Positions 1 to 8,615 of a DNA stretch of 64,000 bases are shown here, piece after piece (the first letter of the stretch is position 1; each line of letters starts with the position of its first letter). The notes beneath the pieces were generated by a model. The model was not told where the DNA came from, did not search any database, and saw only the letters and a list, made by a program, of their open reading frames with translations. The position numbers were made by a program, and so were the translations under genes. The DNA is from CAZDDB01 sp963843285 (lineage in GTDB: Bacteria > Acidobacteriota > HRBIN11 > JAKEFK01): contig CAWJJO010000016.1 of assembly GCA_963843285.1 (NCBI GenBank), positions 1-64,000 on the forward strand, written 5' to 3'.

Positions 1-112
1 CGGCGGCAGCCGTGTCGAACAAAGGCTTGGCGCTTGCAACCGTTCCCGAGCACATGACTATAATAGCTGATAATCCTTTCCATTGCGCCGTAGAATTCTT
101 ACCGGATTGCAA
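1..112 (-). CDS. Start of a possible secreted protein, cut by the window edge
   Basis: An open frame on the minus strand runs from a possible TTG start at 110-112 off the left edge. The 37 visible residues look like a signal peptide: a polar start, a hydrophobic stretch (LSAIIVMC) and a small-residue cleavage-like site (TVASA) followed by KPLFDT. An internal ATG at about 54 is an alternative start. No ribosome binding site is seen and too little is present to name a family. It could also be chance open frame. Confidence 0.25.
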   Translation of the reverse strand, partial: MQSGKNSTAQWKGLSAIIVMCSGTVASAKPLFDTAAA

Positions 113-158
113 GCGACAAGACTGAGTGAGGCACGGGTGCCGTCCGCTGGAACGAGTT

Positions 159-498
159 GTTCGGCGGCCTGATGTTTTTACGATCTTTTCGTTAGATGTA
201 CAGCAATGATATCTTCCCAAAGAGAATACTTGGTCACAGGATGTGGAGCATTTGGAAAGGTTTCAATTATGAAATTCTCATCCGTTGTGACGGTGTTAAT
301 ACGCGCCTCATCTTCAATTCGGCACCTGATGGCGTCAGGAAATATGATGTCTAAGACGTAACCTTTTGGAGCAAGCAATCTCTCTTCATGGCGCCATCCA
401 TTCTTGTTGAACAGCTCCTTCCAAAATTGAGCTCTTATATTTCACCGTCCTATCGAGTTAACATAAAAACATAGACACGTGGAGGCAAGCCGCCGAAC
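159..498. repeat. 10-bp inverted pair around a gene remnant (attC-like left side)
   Basis: GTTCGGCGGC at 159-168 is matched by its exact reverse complement at 489-498, and the 66-residue minus-strand frame lies between them. Read on the minus strand, the sequence from 168 to about 115 starts GCCGAACAACTCGTTCCAG and contains a small GGCAC/GTGCC hairpin, which resembles the first half of an integron attC site. The second half is poor and no integrase is in the window, so this is only a suggestion. Confidence 0.25.
178..378 (-). CDS. Small unrecognised protein or 3' remnant of a gene
   Basis: The 66-residue frame uses a TTG as its nominal start. The frame stays open upstream to a TGA at 442-444, adding about 21 residues that read like ordinary protein (RAQFWKELFNKNGWRHEER) but contain no ATG or GTG. 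That suggests the 3' end of a gene that has lost its start, rather than a complete small gene. The composition (charged, with FPDAIRCRIEDE and SLWEDIIAVHL) looks protein-like. No family was recognised. Confidence 0.4.
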   Translation of the reverse strand: MLAPKGYVLDIIFPDAIRCRIEDEARINTVTTDENFIIETFPNAPHPVTKYSLWEDIIAVHLTKRS

Positions 499-636
499 GC
501 GATTATACTGCAAGGTGGCGTAAAGGACTGCCTGAAGTCGTGTTTTACGCCATGTTGGCGTATTTGGCGGCTTTAAGCCGTGTTTTACGGCGGGTCGGCG
601 CATAATAAGGCTATCGCCGGTAGTATGGAATTGTGG
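442..636. other. Non-coding stretch with hairpins and a direct repeat
   Basis: No gene is seen. GGCGTAAA at 517-524 pairs with TTTACGCC at 544-551. The 17-mer at 535-551 (AAGTCGTGTTTTACGCC) is repeated with two mismatches at 575-591. The DUF58 gene ends at 637, so part of this may act as its transcription terminator, or it may be a worn repeat element. Confidence 0.5.
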
Positions 637-1506
637 CTAGACCACGATGCCGGCTTTGCGCAGGTCCTTCAAAATCAAAGATTCCAGTGGGGTGGATGTA
701 GATATGCTATGAAAGTCGGCGCCGGCGCCGTGGGCGGTGGTTCGGACTTCGTTCTGGAACGCCGCTAGACGCGCGAGGTAGCGTTTCAATGTTTGCGGAT
801 TGATGGAAACTTCTGTATGACCGGTTGTTTCCGAATCGACCAGCTTCAAATCGCCGCGTAGAACAGGATGCAGCTCTTCGTCCGTTAGGATTTGAAGACA
901 ATGGATTTCATTGCCCGTTGCGGCGAGCAGCTTGAGTCCCCCGAAGCCATCGGAAGAGTAGAAATCGGACAGCATGAAGTAGATGCCGCGGGGAAGCCGC
1001 GCGAGCGCAATTTTCTTCAGCGCTGAAGTCAGACGCGTTTCTCCTGATGCGGATTGCTCTGCAAGCTGTTGGATCATCGGAAAGTACTGTTTTAGCGATG
1101 AAAGCGAATATTGTTCGAACCGCGTGTCGCGCACCAGAAGAATACGGGGACGGTCGTAGTGCCGCAGACACAAATAGGATAGCGCGGCTGCAATCGACAT
1201 CGCATACTCGAACTTTGAAGGAGAGCCAAAGCCCATCGACAGGCTGGCATCGACAATGAAGTAAACCGGTTTCGTTTGTTCTTCAAGAAAAAGCTTGAGA
1301 AAAAGTCTTTCCGTGCGGGCGTAAACGTTCCAATCGATACTGCGAATATCATCACCCTGGAAGTATTCGCGATAATCGGAAAACTCTACGCTTGAGCCCT
1401 TCTTCAATCCCGTTTTCTCCCCGCGTTCTTGAGCTCGGATCCGGCGCCGTGATGGAATTTGGATTCGATCGATCATAGTCAACAAGGAGCTGGTTACCAA
1501 TAGCAT
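637..1506 (-). CDS. DUF58 domain protein (first copy)
   Basis: This is a 289-residue DUF58 protein. The family signature is clear: a GDDIRSIDWNVYAR block near residues 51-64, then a von Willebrand-like fold with a DASLS metal-site motif near residues 86-90. DUF58 proteins are usually made with a MoxR ATPase and are thought to act in folding or activating envelope or metal-binding proteins; the substrate is unknown here. It is the last gene of a minus-strand operon whose MoxR partner (1947-2930) is separated from it by a four-helix-bundle gene in inverted repeats. The ATG at 1506 keeps the usual pre-domain helix; ATG at 1476 is an alternative. No ribosome binding site is seen upstream, because the repeat arm ends only 3-4 bases before the start. 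Confidence 0.88.
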   Translation of the reverse strand: MLLVTSSLLTMIDRIQIPSRRRIRAQERGEKTGLKKGSSVEFSDYREYFQGDDIRSIDWNVYARTERLFLKLFLEEQTKPVYFIVDASLSMGFGSPSKFEYAMSIAAALSYLCLRHYDRPRILLVRDTRFEQYSLSSLKQYFPMIQQLAEQSASGETRLTSALKKIALARLPRGIYFMLSDFYSSDGFGGLKLLAATGNEIHCLQILTDEELHPVLRGDLKLVDSETTGHTEVSINPQTLKRYLARLAAFQNEVRTTAHGAGADFHSISTSTPLESLILKDLRKAGIVV

Positions 1507-1509
1507 AAC

Positions 1510-1969
1510 AAGGATGAGGGATGAAGGATGAAGGATGAGGATTTCATGATTTCGAGCTTTTGGAGGATTGTCGGGCTTTTGTTGAAGTTACAATACTAAC
1601 AAAGATTGCGATTAATTCGTTGCATTCCTCCACAAGAGCCTTAAATTTTTCTTCCGGGGTTATTTGAGAATGGATTAATAATTCCATCCAGTAATTGGAT
1701 TCATCCAGCTCTTGAAGAGCTCCTTCCATCTTGCTGATGAAATCAGCATTCGATTTGGCCCGGTGAGCCTCACGGTACTGCGCGCCTGGTGATGTTCCGG
1801 CTTTGAGTAATTGTCTACCAATTACTTGAGCTTCGATAGTTTTTGGCAGTGACTTGTATAGCCTGATGATCCGGAGGGCGAACTCACGCGTGCGAACACG
1901 CAGATCTTGCGTCGGCTTCCTCTTTTCATCCTTCATCCTTCCGCCCTCATCCTTTATGCTTCATCCTTT
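1510..1969. mobile_element. Cassette-like element: inverted GGATGAAGG arms around a four-helix-bundle gene
   Basis: The right arm of the plus strand (1927-1969) is built from CATCCTTCATCCTT-type units and the left arm (1510-1541) from the inverse, GGATGAAGGATGAAGGATG. They enclose the whole four-helix-bundle gene. The moxR C terminus (ERMKHKG) and its TGA stop are written in the right arm, as is the ATG of the enclosed gene (MKDE = ATGAAGGATGAA). The element separates moxR from DUF58, two genes that are normally adjacent. No transposase is present, so mobility is inferred from structure only. Confidence 0.6.
1544..1936 (-). CDS. Four-helix-bundle protein (23S rRNA intervening-sequence protein family)
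   Basis: This 130-residue protein fits the four-helix-bundle/IVP family (TIGR02436 type): DLRVRTREFALRIIRLYKSLP, then QVIGRQLLKAGTSPGAQYREA, AKSNADFISKMEGALQELDE and SNYWMELL. Length is typical (about 115-130). Members were first seen inside 23S rRNA intervening sequences and are elsewhere free-standing; the biochemical role is not established, although the fold is related to the Avd accessory protein of diversity-generating retroelements. The first codons (MKDEKRK) are written in the inverted-repeat arm. It breaks into a MoxR-DUF58 operon. The tail (SSKSSKS) is low complexity. Confidence 0.85.
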   Translation of the reverse strand: MKDEKRKPTQDLRVRTREFALRIIRLYKSLPKTIEAQVIGRQLLKAGTSPGAQYREAHRAKSNADFISKMEGALQELDESNYWMELLIHSQITPEEKFKALVEECNELIAIFVSIVTSTKARQSSKSSKS

Positions 1970-2930
1970 CCAGGAGCTGCGTAATCAAACGATCCGTTGA
2001 GACACCTTCCGCCTGGCCTTCGATATTCAGGATCAGACGGTGACGAAGAGAGGGAAGCGCTGCAACGGTCACATCTTCCACGGATGCGTTATAGCGGCCT
2101 TCGCGCAGGGCGCGGATTTTGGAGCTCAGGATTAGCGCCTGAGCTCCGCGTGGGCTGGAACCGTAGCGTACATATTGACGGATGAATTCAGGAGCTTCGT
2201 CATGGCCGGGATGGGTATTCAATACAATTCGCGCGGCAAACTGCAAAACCGGTTCGGCGACAGGGACCTGCAAAATGAGCTGCATCATCGCGCGGATCGT
2301 CTCACGGTTTGCAACGGGCCGAAGACGGATCACTTCTTCTGTAGTAGTTCGGTTGAGAATGCTCAGCAATTCATTTTCGGCGGGGAAGGGGACGAGCACT
2401 TTGTAGAGAAAGCGGTCCAATTGCGCTTCCGGAAGCGGATAAGTTCCTTCCATTTCAATCGGATTTTCAGTTGCCAGAACGCAGAACGGTTCTTCCAGCT
2501 TGTGGTGATGCCCCGCCGCGGTCACGCTCCGTTCCTGCATCGCCTCGAGAAGTGCAGATTGCGTCTTGGGTGTTGCGCGGTTGATTTCATCGGCCAGAAG
2601 AACGTGGGTGAACACCGGACCTTTCTGAAAACGGAACGCCTTTTGTCCGGCTCCGGTTTCTTCAATGATGTTGGTGCCAAGAATATCGGCCGGCATCAAG
2701 TCCGGCGTAAACTGAATTCGCGAAAATGTCAGATCCAGCGATTCGGCCAGACTTTTTACCAGCAAGGTCTTACCAAGGCCGGGCACACCTTCCAGTAGAA
2801 CGTGACCTCCAAGAAGCAGCGCGCTGATCACCGGCTCCACGACACTGTCCAACCCGACAATTCGTTTCTGAATTTCGTTCTTGATTGCATCAAAGGTCTG
2901 GCGAAATAGCAGGGCTTTTTCTTCAATCAT
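1947..2930 (-). CDS. MoxR-family AAA+ ATPase (first copy)
   Basis: This MoxR ATPase has about 327 residues. It has a Walker A (GVPGLGKT) near residues 48-55, a Walker B (LLADEINR) near 113, the MoxR block ALLEAMQE, sensor-1 ATENPIE and the GTYPLPEAQLDRF motif. MoxR proteins use ATP to remodel or activate partners, usually with DUF58/VWA proteins encoded next door. The ATG at 2930 is chosen because ATGATTGA overlaps the stop of the upstream gene; a TTG at 2948 is the only longer start. Its last seven residues and stop lie in the repeat arm of the downstream element, so the C terminus may have been altered by that insertion. Confidence 0.93.
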   Translation of the reverse strand: MIEEKALLFRQTFDAIKNEIQKRIVGLDSVVEPVISALLLGGHVLLEGVPGLGKTLLVKSLAESLDLTFSRIQFTPDLMPADILGTNIIEETGAGQKAFRFQKGPVFTHVLLADEINRATPKTQSALLEAMQERSVTAAGHHHKLEEPFCVLATENPIEMEGTYPLPEAQLDRFLYKVLVPFPAENELLSILNRTTTEEVIRLRPVANRETIRAMMQLILQVPVAEPVLQFAARIVLNTHPGHDEAPEFIRQYVRYGSSPRGAQALILSSKIRALREGRYNASVEDVTVAALPSLRHRLILNIEGQAEGVSTDRLITQLLERMKHKG

Positions 2931-4362
2931 GTTTTTCAATGCTCTCAAAATACTGATTCACGATCTTTCTATAGGATGCAGGCACTCTCTCTTTTTCCAT
3001 TTGCGATTCCCCCGCATCCTGAGACGCAGCTTCCAGGGTAATGTTGTTGCTTTCCTTGCCGGAATCCAGGCCAAACGATCGAATTTTTGTATATCCAGGA
3101 TTCCCTGTGTCATTCCACCGGTTATCCAGATAGATCGGATCGCTGCCTGCTTTTTCGCGTTGCCCTTTGTATGATTGTTCGTATTCCGCATTTGTGCGAT
3201 CTTCCATGGAATCTCCCGGCTGCTTTTTCTTTGTATCAAAACTTTGCGGACCAACATCCAGATTCGTCGTCCCGGGACCATCTTCGACGCCGGATTTTCC
3301 GCGTTCGAGATCCCGTTTATTTATGCGACTGTCGGTAACGTAAGCCTTCTTTCCGGAAGCGATCTTGTCCTTCGCATTTTCCAGTGAACGCTGCAGCTCG
3401 GCGAGCGTCTTTTCTGATTGCGCTTTTTCCGCATCATATTTCTGGAGTGCCTTCTTCATTTGATCGAGCTCTTTTTGCGACAATTGCTGTTGTTTTCCTG
3501 ATCCATCGACTTCCTTCCCGCCTTGAAAATCTTTTCCCACGGACTTCTGAAACTCTTTGGCCATTTCAACAATCCGCTCGGCATCCGCAGCATCCGTGGC
3601 GTCTGTTCCCAGGGGAGTACCGGACAGGTCCTTCTTCAGCTTCTCAGCCAGCGATTTTCCCAAATTCTGCTTTGCTGCTTCCGATTTTTCCTGAAGGGCA
3701 TTGAGCCGCTTCAACGCTTCGACCGGATCGGTCTGCGGTTTTTGCAGCTCTTTTGCCGTCTTCCGGGATTCAGCAAACAGTTTCGTGAGCTCCGGAATAT
3801 TCCCCTTTTCCAGTTTTGCGATCTGTTGAGACAGTTCCTTCGCTTGTTGCCGGATCTGTTTCTGCTGTTCTTTTTGAGCGATCACTTTTTGAGGCACAGG
3901 CAGATAAGGAAGAAGGGAGAATCCAAGAAGGGCGAAGAGTAAAAACATCGCGGGTGCAGCGACGCCGCGTTGCAATTGCGCCGCGCGCCATGTGGAGATC
4001 TCCGCAATCCTGGTTTCCGTTTCACCGGCAAGGGCAGCCAAAAACGGATGGGCGGAATTGCGAAGCTCGACATAAGTTGTAAGTCGATCCTGCAGGTGGT
4101 ACGTATCGTCTAAGCGATGCGCCATCCCGGGTCTGTCTTCATGCAGATCGAATACTGCGCGGCATGCAAGAAAGAGAATCACCGCAGCCAGAACAAGAAA
4201 AATCGCAACAGGATGATGGAAGAGGTATTTCCCTTCGATCTGAATCGAAAGCTTCCATGCTGTCCAACCACCGGCAATGGCAATCGCAAATTGCAGCGCT
4301 ATTGCAGCGGACCGCCATTTGCGGACTGAAGAAAGTAGCCGTTCAACCTTTTGCGATTGCAT
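2923..4362 (-). CDS. Two-helix membrane protein with a long coiled coil
   Basis: The 479-residue product has two membrane helices near the N terminus (AAIALQFAIAIAGGWTAW and HHPVAIFLVLAAVILFLA), a third hydrophobic helix near residue 135-155, then a long Lys/Glu/Gln-rich region predicted to be coiled coil (KEQQKQIRQQAKELSQQIAKL and following). The C-terminal part is polar and disordered-looking. It resembles the DUF4175-like proteins seen with MoxR/DUF58 genes, but the match is loose. ATG 4362 overlaps the permease stop by 20 bases, and the gene overlaps moxR by 8, so it is a core member of this operon. A longer frame back to 4428 has no supporting signal. Confidence 0.7.
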   Translation of the reverse strand: MQSQKVERLLSSVRKWRSAAIALQFAIAIAGGWTAWKLSIQIEGKYLFHHPVAIFLVLAAVILFLACRAVFDLHEDRPGMAHRLDDTYHLQDRLTTYVELRNSAHPFLAALAGETETRIAEISTWRAAQLQRGVAAPAMFLLFALLGFSLLPYLPVPQKVIAQKEQQKQIRQQAKELSQQIAKLEKGNIPELTKLFAESRKTAKELQKPQTDPVEALKRLNALQEKSEAAKQNLGKSLAEKLKKDLSGTPLGTDATDAADAERIVEMAKEFQKSVGKDFQGGKEVDGSGKQQQLSQKELDQMKKALQKYDAEKAQSEKTLAELQRSLENAKDKIASGKKAYVTDSRINKRDLERGKSGVEDGPGTTNLDVGPQSFDTKKKQPGDSMEDRTNAEYEQSYKGQREKAGSDPIYLDNRWNDTGNPGYTKIRSFGLDSGKESNNITLEAASQDAGESQMEKERVPASYRKIVNQYFESIEKHD

Positions 4363-5776
4363 GAGCAGGTTCCGTTCTCCGCTTGTACTGCAGGCGCGCG
4401 ATGATGAAATACAGAGCGCAACCACCATACAGAATCGACAGCACTGGCGGATTCAGATAAAAATCAAAAATAGTTTTTGCGGCGCCGGAGGTTTGGCGGA
4501 ATGACGCAACCAGAGTGCACAGCAGCGCGGTCAATAGATAGGTAACAAAAAGTGTTCTGGCGCGCGCTCCGGATTGCCGCAACGCGGCGAAGATCAGGAT
4601 CCAGGGCAAAATCCAGGTCATCAGCTTCTTGAAATACAAAAATGAAAGATTCCACGGCGCCGCCATGCAAATTGTGAGGTTGATCGAAAGAGTGAGTAAC
4701 AGGACCACAAGAAACAGGATCCCTGTTGGCGAATAGTTGATCCACAGCTTGCCCGGGTGGAGTGATTCCAGAACCGGCTGCCGTTCGAAGTGAATGCGAT
4801 CCCGGTCGTTTAACGTTCCCAGACAAAAGAACGGAAGCGTGACAATCACGATAAACATGACCACCTGGTAAAAATCCAGAAGATTGTTTGCAGTGAAAGG
4901 CGAGTAGGACCGGGCGCAAAGACATCCGATTGCAATGTACAGGTTCACAAAAACCAGTCCGAGCAAACGCGCCCATGGATTTCGTTCCAGCTTGCGGCTA
5001 TCCAGCGCGTTCCGCCCCCACACAAGCAGAAGCAAGATCAGCATGGAATAAAATAAAAGATACACAGGCCAGACCGGAAACAGCACCCCCGCAAGCTTGA
5101 GCGAAGTGGGCTGGAAAATCTGCTGCCAGGTCACGAGCCAGGGCGAAAGTACGGCAAACCCTAGCTGCGCGGGTTGGCGAAAGGCAGTTCCCCCGATAAA
5201 ACCAAAGAGAATCGAAATCGCGGCTCCGACTGCGAGCGCCAGAATGATGCTGATAATGGTTCGGTTCGCAATGACGGAAATGCAGATCGCGCCAAGGGTC
5301 ATCGCCGAAAGAAACAGCAAAAGATAGAAAAAACTCAGGAAAACATCGGAATAGGTAAGGCCTCCCATAAAAAACAAAGTGGAAATCACTGGAAGCGAAG
5401 AGAGAAGAATCAGTAAAACGATCACCATCGCATGAAAAAATTTCCCAAGCACAAGCGCGGTATAGGACAATGGAGTCAATTCGAGCAGCTCATACGTCGA
5501 TTTTTCCCGTTCTGTGGTGAAGCTGGACGCGCCCAGTACGAGCGCGATCAGTCCCAGCAGGATCGAGATCGTGATGATGAAGGAAAACAGTGTGATCCTT
5601 GCATTTCCAGCGAGCGTCAAAGGATTGAACCCGGTTCCGGTGCTACTTCCCACGGCAATCAACGCGACAGTGGCGAGAATCGCAATATAAGCGGGAACAA
5701 GAAAGAAGATTTTGCGCGAACGGACTTCTTCCCGAAGCTCCTTGATCAACAGCGGATTCTCCTGCAGAAACTTCAC
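4343..5776 (-). CDS. ABC-2 type transporter permease
   Basis: This 477-residue integral membrane protein has about 12 hydrophobic segments. It opens with a cytosolic NPLLIKELREEVRSRK segment and then helix 1, as in ABC-2/GldF-NosY-type permeases, and contains the usual STYELLELTPLSYTALVLGKF signature (TTEREKSTYELL) after the second helix. Its ATG overlaps the stop of the ATPase gene (ATGA at 5773-5776), so the two are translationally coupled and should form one transporter. The substrate is unknown. The C-terminal half is longer than in minimal ABC-2 permeases, as seen in those with extra helices. Confidence 0.85.
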   Translation of the reverse strand: MKFLQENPLLIKELREEVRSRKIFFLVPAYIAILATVALIAVGSSTGTGFNPLTLAGNARITLFSFIITISILLGLIALVLGASSFTTEREKSTYELLELTPLSYTALVLGKFFHAMVIVLLILLSSLPVISTLFFMGGLTYSDVFLSFFYLLLFLSAMTLGAICISVIANRTIISIILALAVGAAISILFGFIGGTAFRQPAQLGFAVLSPWLVTWQQIFQPTSLKLAGVLFPVWPVYLLFYSMLILLLLVWGRNALDSRKLERNPWARLLGLVFVNLYIAIGCLCARSYSPFTANNLLDFYQVVMFIVIVTLPFFCLGTLNDRDRIHFERQPVLESLHPGKLWINYSPTGILFLVVLLLTLSINLTICMAAPWNLSFLYFKKLMTWILPWILIFAALRQSGARARTLFVTYLLTALLCTLVASFRQTSGAAKTIFDFYLNPPVLSILYGGCALYFIIARLQYKRRTEPAHAIAKG

Positions 5777-6696
5777 GAAACTTCTCCCTTGGTAATGCGC
5801 ATAAACAAGTCTTCCAGGTTCTGGCTGACCGGCTGAAAGGAGGTGATCCGAAAACCTGCACTCACAAGACTGGAAAGCAGAGCGGCTGCATCTTCCGCAT
5901 TCTGAGTGGCGCCAAACTGCAAATATCCGTCTGTTTGCTCTACTTGCGTGATTCCGTTCGCGCGCAAAAAGGCTTCGATTTGAGATAGAGGATCGATTGC
6001 TGTCAGGCGATAAGGTTTTGAAAGTGTGATTCCCGATTCGATTTCTGAAATCAATCCCGAAACAACCAGACGCCCTTTTTCGATGATCCCGATCGAGGTA
6101 CAGAAATCCGAAAGCTCTGAAAGTATGTGAGATGAAATCAGAATCGTCTTTTTCATTTTTTTCAGTTCTTTCAACAATTCGCGGATTTCCACACGGGCGC
6201 GCGGATCCAGACCCGATGCAGGTTCATCCAGAAGAAGAATGGCCGGATCGTGCAACAGTGTCTTTGCCAGGCACAGACGCTGCTTCATTCCGCGGGAAAG
6301 GGCTTCCACCACATCGTATTTTTTTGCAGTCAAATCGGTGAGCTCCAGCACATCATCGATCAAGCCGCCGCGCTTTTGTGGGGGAATCCGGTAAGCGGCT
6401 CCAAAAAAATCGAGATATTCCCAGACAGCCAGATCCGGGTAGACGCCGAACGAATCGGGCATGTATCCGATTTTGCTTCGTACGACACGCGGTTCCTCTT
6501 CAGGATTGATTCCGGCGATGCGAATCGAGCCGCTCGTGGGGACCAGCAGGGTGGCCAGCATTTTGATCGTAGTCGTCTTTCCGGCGCCGTTGGGGCCGAT
6601 GAAACCAAAGATTTCGCCTTCCCCGATGTTCAAGCTCAGGTTGTCGACCGCCTTCAGATCGCCGTACATTTTGGTGACTTCCCGCAATTCAATCAT
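5773..6696 (-). CDS. ABC transporter ATP-binding protein (ABC-2 partner)
   Basis: This is a 307-residue ATPase. Walker A GPNGAGKTT is near residues 38-46, the signature motif is an unusual-looking LSRGMKQRL, Walker B is LLLDEPASGLDP and the switch is ISSHILSEL. The C-terminal extension is typical of CcmA/NatA-type export ATPases. The true start is ATG 6696 (MIELREVTKMYG), since ATGA there overlaps the stop of the upstream gene. It is coupled to the permease at 4343-5776. Export of an unknown substrate, or mechanical work at the membrane as in Gld-type transporters, is inferred only. Confidence 0.92.
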   Translation of the reverse strand: MIELREVTKMYGDLKAVDNLSLNIGEGEIFGFIGPNGAGKTTTIKMLATLLVPTSGSIRIAGINPEEEPRVVRSKIGYMPDSFGVYPDLAVWEYLDFFGAAYRIPPQKRGGLIDDVLELTDLTAKKYDVVEALSRGMKQRLCLAKTLLHDPAILLLDEPASGLDPRARVEIRELLKELKKMKKTILISSHILSELSDFCTSIGIIEKGRLVVSGLISEIESGITLSKPYRLTAIDPLSQIEAFLRANGITQVEQTDGYLQFGATQNAEDAAALLSSLVSAGFRITSFQPVSQNLEDLFMRITKGEVS

Positions 6697-8615
6697 CGCG
6701 TTACACCTTCCACTCCGGGCGCCGGTATCCATCCATGCACCGGCCCAGCATCCTTCGTTCCCACATAGACAGCGACGTATTTTGTACATACTGTCGGACG
6801 GGTTGTTCCATTGATAACAATTTCGCCTTTGGTGTTATCAATTCGGCCAAAGAAGAAATGCGGATCTGCATAGGAGAGATTGTAAAGATCAAGCAGATCC
6901 CGCAGCTGCGACTCGGAAAAGGGAACAGGTGAAGAGCTGTTGAGTCGCAGTGAAAAGGTTCGCGTAGTGTCCGCCGGGATGAGGCCCAGTTGAACGGCAT
7001 GTTGCATGTCATAAAGGAAGAAGCAGTCCTGCAGCGGTTGGTTGCTGAGATTGGTAACCTGTCCGCGAATCTCATCACCTTGCGCCTGGATCCTGACATC
7101 GATTTCAATCGACGGCGGTCCGGAAGCAATCCCGTCGAATGTTCGGAAAGTCCAGTTTTTCAGTGTTTCGCCGACCAATTTTCGCGGGAGATCTTCAGAG
7201 AACTGGTATGGTTCCGGTTGATAGGTGAAGGACTCGAGCGCGAATTTTCGCAAAAAACTGTTTTCAGGAACCGCTTGAAACTCAAATGTTCCTGAATTGA
7301 CTGCCGCCATTCCGTATACCTGATATGTGGTTTGCATCTGAAGGGGCGGAAATATCTCCTGCACAACCGCCTGAGTGATCCGTGTTTCGGCGGAATGACG
7401 AAATCTGCTGTAACCGAACGATACCGCGGAAAAAATCAGAATGATTGCGGGGAAAGTGATCCAAAGGAGTGAATTCTTCTTCAATACTTTGAGGGCAAGA
7501 AACTGGAATGGACCGATTGCGCAAAGATAAATAAAGAAAAAGAGTGAGAACCATTTTACATCCGGTAATCGCAAGCCCGGCACGTCATACAGGAATTTTT
7601 GGATGCGCGCGTTTTCCTCCAACCGTTTCCGGAAGGGTTTCGCAAATGCCGGCGGACTGGCCGATGATATATGGATCAGATCATTCCAGAAGTTTGCAAA
7701 GACAATGCTCAGGTTTTCAGGAAGGCGGCTGTAGTCGAAACTGAAATAGATGATGTTTCCTTTGAAGAATGGAGACGATGTAATGAGACTGGAGCCGTCC
7801 GCCGCGACAACCAGTTGTCTATCACAAAGTCGAGTCGATAGGGTTTGCATGGGAATGGCAAATGCAGGGAACTCTTCCGAAGAACGGGATGCCCATTTAC
7901 TGATCAGAAAACTGCCGTTTGAGACGCGATTTAAATCGGGAGAGATCCCGGGAATATTTTCACGCAGCAACGGATCCTGAAGCACCGCAGCCGTGGTAGC
8001 AGCGGAGAAGATGAGAATGTTGCCGGATGCTGCATACTGCAGGATGGCGTTCCAGAGCTGTGGCCGCAGCTGGGCAGGCGAAAGGGACCCGATCGCGATC
8101 GCATCCGCGGAAGAGTATGCGATCCATTCCGAGGGAAGCGCTCCACTTTTCATGTACGCGACAAACGTCTTGCCACCCCAGGGATTCTGCTGACCGTTCA
8201 AGAACTGGTGGCTGTAGGTGTCATCGGAAAGCACCAGCACCAGATTGTCCTGATAGTTCAACGCCCGCACATCGAGACGCTGTTGATTTACGATCCGCCC
8301 GTTTGCATTCAGAATCCGCACTGAAAGCTGCTCGAAATAGCTGGAATGGTAATAGATGATCTCCACCCTTTTTTGTGAGCCCCCCGCAAGGTCCAGCGAC
8401 TTGCGAAAAATCGTATCGCCCTTCAGCAGCTCCAATGTGCCCTGAAAATCATTTCCGTCGTTTCGCAATTCCAGAACAACCGGGGCCCATCGTTCCGGGC
8501 GGACGTAACCATCCAAACCGACGGTTGCCGATTCGATGCGGATCAACGCCGCGCAGGTCGAGGAGAGAGCCAGCGCAATCACCAGAGAGGAAAACACAAT
8601 GAACGTTCGGATCAT
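6693..8615 (-). CDS. Large exported membrane-anchored protein of the ABC/MoxR operon
   Basis: The 640-residue product starts with a signal peptide (FIVFSSLVIALALSSTCA). An N-terminal beta-rich domain follows (GYVRPERWAPVVLELRNDG), then a central region with two membrane helices near residues 345-400 (WFSLFFFIYLCAIGPFQFLAL and LLWITFPAIILIFSAVSFGYS) and a C-terminal soluble domain. The middle resembles the glutamine-amidotransferase-like fold with C-terminal helices found in similar operons, but no catalytic residues could be assigned. It overlaps the cytochrome gene upstream and the ATPase downstream by 4 bases each, so it is surely co-translated with them. Function unknown. Confidence 0.75.
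   Translation of the reverse strand: MIRTFIVFSSLVIALALSSTCAALIRIESATVGLDGYVRPERWAPVVLELRNDGNDFQGTLELLKGDTIFRKSLDLAGGSQKRVEIIYYHSSYFEQLSVRILNANGRIVNQQRLDVRALNYQDNLVLVLSDDTYSHQFLNGQQNPWGGKTFVAYMKSGALPSEWIAYSSADAIAIGSLSPAQLRPQLWNAILQYAASGNILIFSAATTAAVLQDPLLRENIPGISPDLNRVSNGSFLISKWASRSSEEFPAFAIPMQTLSTRLCDRQLVVAADGSSLITSSPFFKGNIIYFSFDYSRLPENLSIVFANFWNDLIHISSASPPAFAKPFRKRLEENARIQKFLYDVPGLRLPDVKWFSLFFFIYLCAIGPFQFLALKVLKKNSLLWITFPAIILIFSAVSFGYSRFRHSAETRITQAVVQEIFPPLQMQTTYQVYGMAAVNSGTFEFQAVPENSFLRKFALESFTYQPEPYQFSEDLPRKLVGETLKNWTFRTFDGIASGPPSIEIDVRIQAQGDEIRGQVTNLSNQPLQDCFFLYDMQHAVQLGLIPADTTRTFSLRLNSSSPVPFSESQLRDLLDLYNLSYADPHFFFGRIDNTKGEIVINGTTRPTVCTKYVAVYVGTKDAGPVHGWIPAPGVEGVTR

Noticed and set aside
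2175..2798. A long plus-strand open frame opposite moxR
   Set aside because: It mirrors the conserved MoxR coding frame on the other strand, has no domain-like features, and the minus-strand frame carries all family motifs.
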